Assembly: GCA_016735415.1 (NCBI GenBank)
Contig: JAERRP010000515.1
Span: 1 to 8,527 of the forward strand
Direction: 5' to 3'
DNA length: 8,527 nucleotides
Origin: Desulfobacterales bacterium
Lineage (GTDB): Bacteria; Desulfobacterota; Desulfobacteria; Desulfobacterales; UBA5852
Shown: positions 7,427 through 8,527 of the stretch, piece after piece
Numbering within the stretch: position 1 is the stretch's first letter
How the letters are laid out: each line of letters begins with the position of its first letter
Position numbers and translations under genes: made by a program
Notes under the pieces: generated by a model
What the model was told of the DNA's origin: nothing
What the model saw: the letters and a program-made list of their open reading frames with translations, nothing else
The model's database searches: none

Positions 7427-7455
7427 TTGCTAAAGCCTGAAATAGACCTTATCAT
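7427..7455 (+). promoter_or_regulatory. Candidate sigma-70 promoter for the ABM-domain gene
   Basis: TTGCTA (7427-7432, 4 of 6 to -35) and TATCAT (7450-7455, 5 of 6 to -10) are 17 nt apart, placing the start near 7462 and leaving a leader of about 110 nt. It begins right after the deacetylase stop codon at 7407-7409 and would allow the next gene to be expressed independently. Confidence 0.4.
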
Positions 7456-7475
7456 ATAAAAGTATGCTGGCGTCA

Positions 7476-7493
7476 TCGAAGGTTAGCCTTCGA
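7476..7493 (+). repeat. Hairpin in the leader of the ABM-domain gene
   Basis: TCGAAGG (7476-7482) and CCTTCGA (7487-7493) form a perfect 7-bp stem with a TTAG loop. No T-run follows on either strand, so it is not a standard intrinsic terminator. It would lie in the 5' untranslated region if the promoter at 7427-7455 is used. Confidence 0.45.
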
Positions 7494-7571
7494 CCCATTC
7501 CAAACGCGCACCGCGACCAACGGCCGGTTGTCTTCCAGGTCACGGTACCCTCAACCGGAAGGAGGACCGTT

Positions 7572-7874
7572 ATGCTGGTAAAGATTTTCATCAAGAGGCG
7601 CTTTAAAAAAGGTAAAGTCAAAGAAATCAGTGCGATCTTAAAAGATTTCCGTGTCGGGGCCATGGACCGGCTGGGCTATGTGTCAGGCGAAACACTGGTT
7701 TCCTATGATGATCCGCAAAACGTGCTCGTTATCGGAACCTGGCAGGACATGGAAAGCTGGCTGGCCTGGAAAGACAATCCCCGACGCAAAGAATTTGAAT
7801 CCATGCTGGAAATGTACCAGGAAGATCCGACCGAGTATGAAGCGTTCATGCTCGGTGTACCGCCGCAACTTTAA
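7572..7874 (+). CDS. Antibiotic-biosynthesis-monooxygenase (ABM) domain protein
   Basis: A 100-residue dimeric alpha/beta-barrel protein of the ABM type (YgiN-like). It shows the usual order: a first strand (MLVKIFIKR), an amphipathic helix, a strand with a Gly-rich turn (GYVSGETLV), then VLVIGTWQDMESWLAW with Trp57, Trp63 and Trp66, and a final helix-strand pair. Members include cofactor-free quinol monooxygenases and many small proteins of unknown function; the fold alone does not prove oxygenase activity, and this gene sits among genes suited to anaerobic life. The start at 7572 is set by GGAGG (7561-7565), 6 nt upstream. The frame is open back to 7464, but those 36 codons do not look like ABM sequence. 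It is likely monocistronic, with a candidate promoter at 7427-7455. A link to hydroxylated aromatics made by the nearby molybdoenzyme is only a guess. Confidence 0.8.
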   Translation: MLVKIFIKRRFKKGKVKEISAILKDFRVGAMDRLGYVSGETLVSYDDPQNVLVIGTWQDMESWLAWKDNPRRKEFESMLEMYQEDPTEYEAFMLGVPPQL

Positions 7875-8022
7875 ACCGGCCGTTAGCCGATCTCATCCAA
7901 AACCCGGCGGGTATAGAAGATCATCCTCCGACCCCTAATCTGACAGGCACCGGCGGGGGGCCTTGTTGACGAACCCAGAGCCGGCACCATCTTAACCAAT
8001 TATTGCTTGCCGCAGCCCTTAC

Positions 8023-8056
8023 CTGAAAGCCGTCCCGGAGCGAGGACGGCTTTCAG
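8023..8056. terminator. Long perfect hairpin, possible terminator between ABM and DUF302 genes
   Basis: CTGAAAGCCGTCC (8023-8035) and GGACGGCTTTCAG (8044-8056) are perfect 13-bp inverted copies around an 8-nt loop. The stem is stable and typical of a transcription stop, but only TT follows it on the plus strand, so it lacks the usual T-run. It lies about 150 nt after the ABM stop codon. It could be a weak or factor-assisted terminator, an mRNA 3'-end protecting stem, or part of a small RNA. Confidence 0.5.
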
Positions 8057-8110
8057 TTGCATATCGGCCGTGACATCATTCAAACGCTTCGAAAGATCGT
8101 AACCTTAAAA

Positions 8111-8129
8111 GCGCCGGCATTACCGGCGC
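8111..8129 (-). terminator. GC-rich hairpin upstream of the DUF302 gene; minus-strand terminator candidate
   Basis: GCGCCGG (8111-8117) and CCGGCGC (8123-8129) form a perfect 7-bp stem with a CATTA loop. On the minus strand it is followed by TTTT, which suits a short intrinsic terminator for leftward transcription, although no leftward gene is visible to its right. On the plus strand it lies 25 nt before the ATG at 8155 and would be in the leader of that gene. Confidence 0.35.
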
Positions 8130-8154
8130 CCGAATCCCAGCAAAGGCAATCATC

Positions 8155-8527
8155 ATGAAAAATATACTTTTATTAGCGGCAATCGTTTGGTTTATGGCGG
8201 TTCCGGCCTATGCCGATTCCGGATTGGTGAACGTTCAAAGCACGCATACTGTCGCGCAAACCGCTGATCGGTTGGAAACATTGCTCAAAGAAAAGGGCCT
8301 GCGGATATTCATCCGCATCAACCATGCGGCCGGCGCCCAAAAAGCCGGGATTACCCTTAGACCGACGGAATTGCTTATATTTGGCAGCCCCAAAGTGGGG
8401 GCACCGCTAATGGCGCGCCAACAGAGCATCGGCATCGATCTCCCCCAGAAGATGCTGATCTGGGAAGATGCCGCCGGGCAGGTTTGGCTGACTTACAACA
8501 ATCCCGATTACCTTGCAGCCCGGCACG
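8155..8527 (+). CDS. Secreted DUF302-domain protein (C-terminus cut by window edge)
   Basis: 124 codons are visible before the window ends. Residues 1-20 form a signal peptide: a Lys near the start, a hydrophobic core (ILLLAAIVWFMAV), then AYA with probable cleavage before Asp21. The rest matches the DUF302 family: an opening TADRLETLLKEKGLRIFIRINHA, then LRPTELLIFGSPKVGAPLM, and later LPQKMLIWEDAAGQVWLTYNNP. DUF302 proteins are small alpha/beta proteins of unproven function, often found in the periplasm. The visible length covers nearly the whole family domain, so probably only a short tail is missing. The start is supported by AAAGG about 8 nt upstream and by the signal peptide. No relation to neighbouring genes is evident. 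Confidence 0.85.
   Translation, partial: MKNILLLAAIVWFMAVPAYADSGLVNVQSTHTVAQTADRLETLLKEKGLRIFIRINHAAGAQKAGITLRPTELLIFGSPKVGAPLMARQQSIGIDLPQKMLIWEDAAGQVWLTYNNPDYLAARH

Larger units (their letters stand above)
7875..8154. other. Non-coding intergenic region with two hairpins
   Basis: About 280 bases between the ABM gene and the DUF302 gene. I see no open frame with a ribosome binding site on either strand. It holds the two perfect stems listed separately (8023-8056 and 8111-8129) and a lone TTGACG (7966-7971) without a convincing -10 partner. The promoter of the DUF302 gene is probably here but was not identified. Confidence 0.5.

Noticed and set aside
7416..7430. TGCGGCGGGTTTTGC as a plus-strand sigma-54 promoter before the ABM gene
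   Set aside because: Good -12 box and spacing, but the nearly invariant GG at -24 is GC; a sigma-70 reading of the same region is better.

Overview
The window reads as a catabolic accessory region of an anaerobic, GC-rich bacterium. A sulfate-reducing or syntrophic deltaproteobacterium (Desulfobacterota) is the best guess. This is inferred from gene content (two transhydroxylase-type molybdenum enzymes without export signals and a sigma-54 activator), not from any marker gene. No rRNA, tRNA, CRISPR array or insertion sequence was seen.

Left part (1-4529, all minus strand). A complete two-subunit molybdenum iron-sulfur enzyme closely resembles pyrogallol-phloroglucinol transhydroxylase of Pelobacter acidigallici and the related resorcinol hydroxylase. 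The 1003-residue alpha subunit (4529 to 1518) holds the bis-MGD site. The 281-residue ferredoxin-like beta subunit (1521 to 676) overlaps it by an ATGA junction. The alpha subunit has an extra N-terminal region of about 150 residues that resembles an SCP2 lipid-binding domain preceded by a hydrophobic stretch. Further downstream on the same strand, behind a good sigma-70-like promoter and a leader of about 270 nt, begins a second, divergent alpha-subunit paralogue (342 to 1), cut by the window edge.

Control region (4530-4785). It has the layout of a sigma-54 promoter. A -24/-12 element fires leftward into the alpha gene. Behind it lie a full match to the IHF consensus and then a 9-bp dyad with a third related half-site, suitable as an activator binding site. 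The divergent gene (4786-6333) is a GAF-AAA+-Fis sigma-54 activator with an intact GAFTGA loop, and is the obvious regulator.

Right part (6396-8527, plus strand). Three apparently separate genes follow: a histone-deacetylase-family zinc amidohydrolase, a 100-residue antibiotic-biosynthesis-monooxygenase (ABM) domain protein with its own candidate promoter, and a secreted DUF302 protein cut by the right edge. Between the last two lies a 280-base non-coding stretch with two perfect hairpins.

Working model: a phenolic compound is sensed, probably through the GAF domain of the activator. The activator then turns on, via sigma-54, a transhydroxylase or hydroxylase acting on a hydroxylated aromatic. 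Several active-site residues of the Pelobacter enzyme are kept and others changed, so the substrate may differ. No functional link of the three right-hand genes to this pathway is shown by the sequence.
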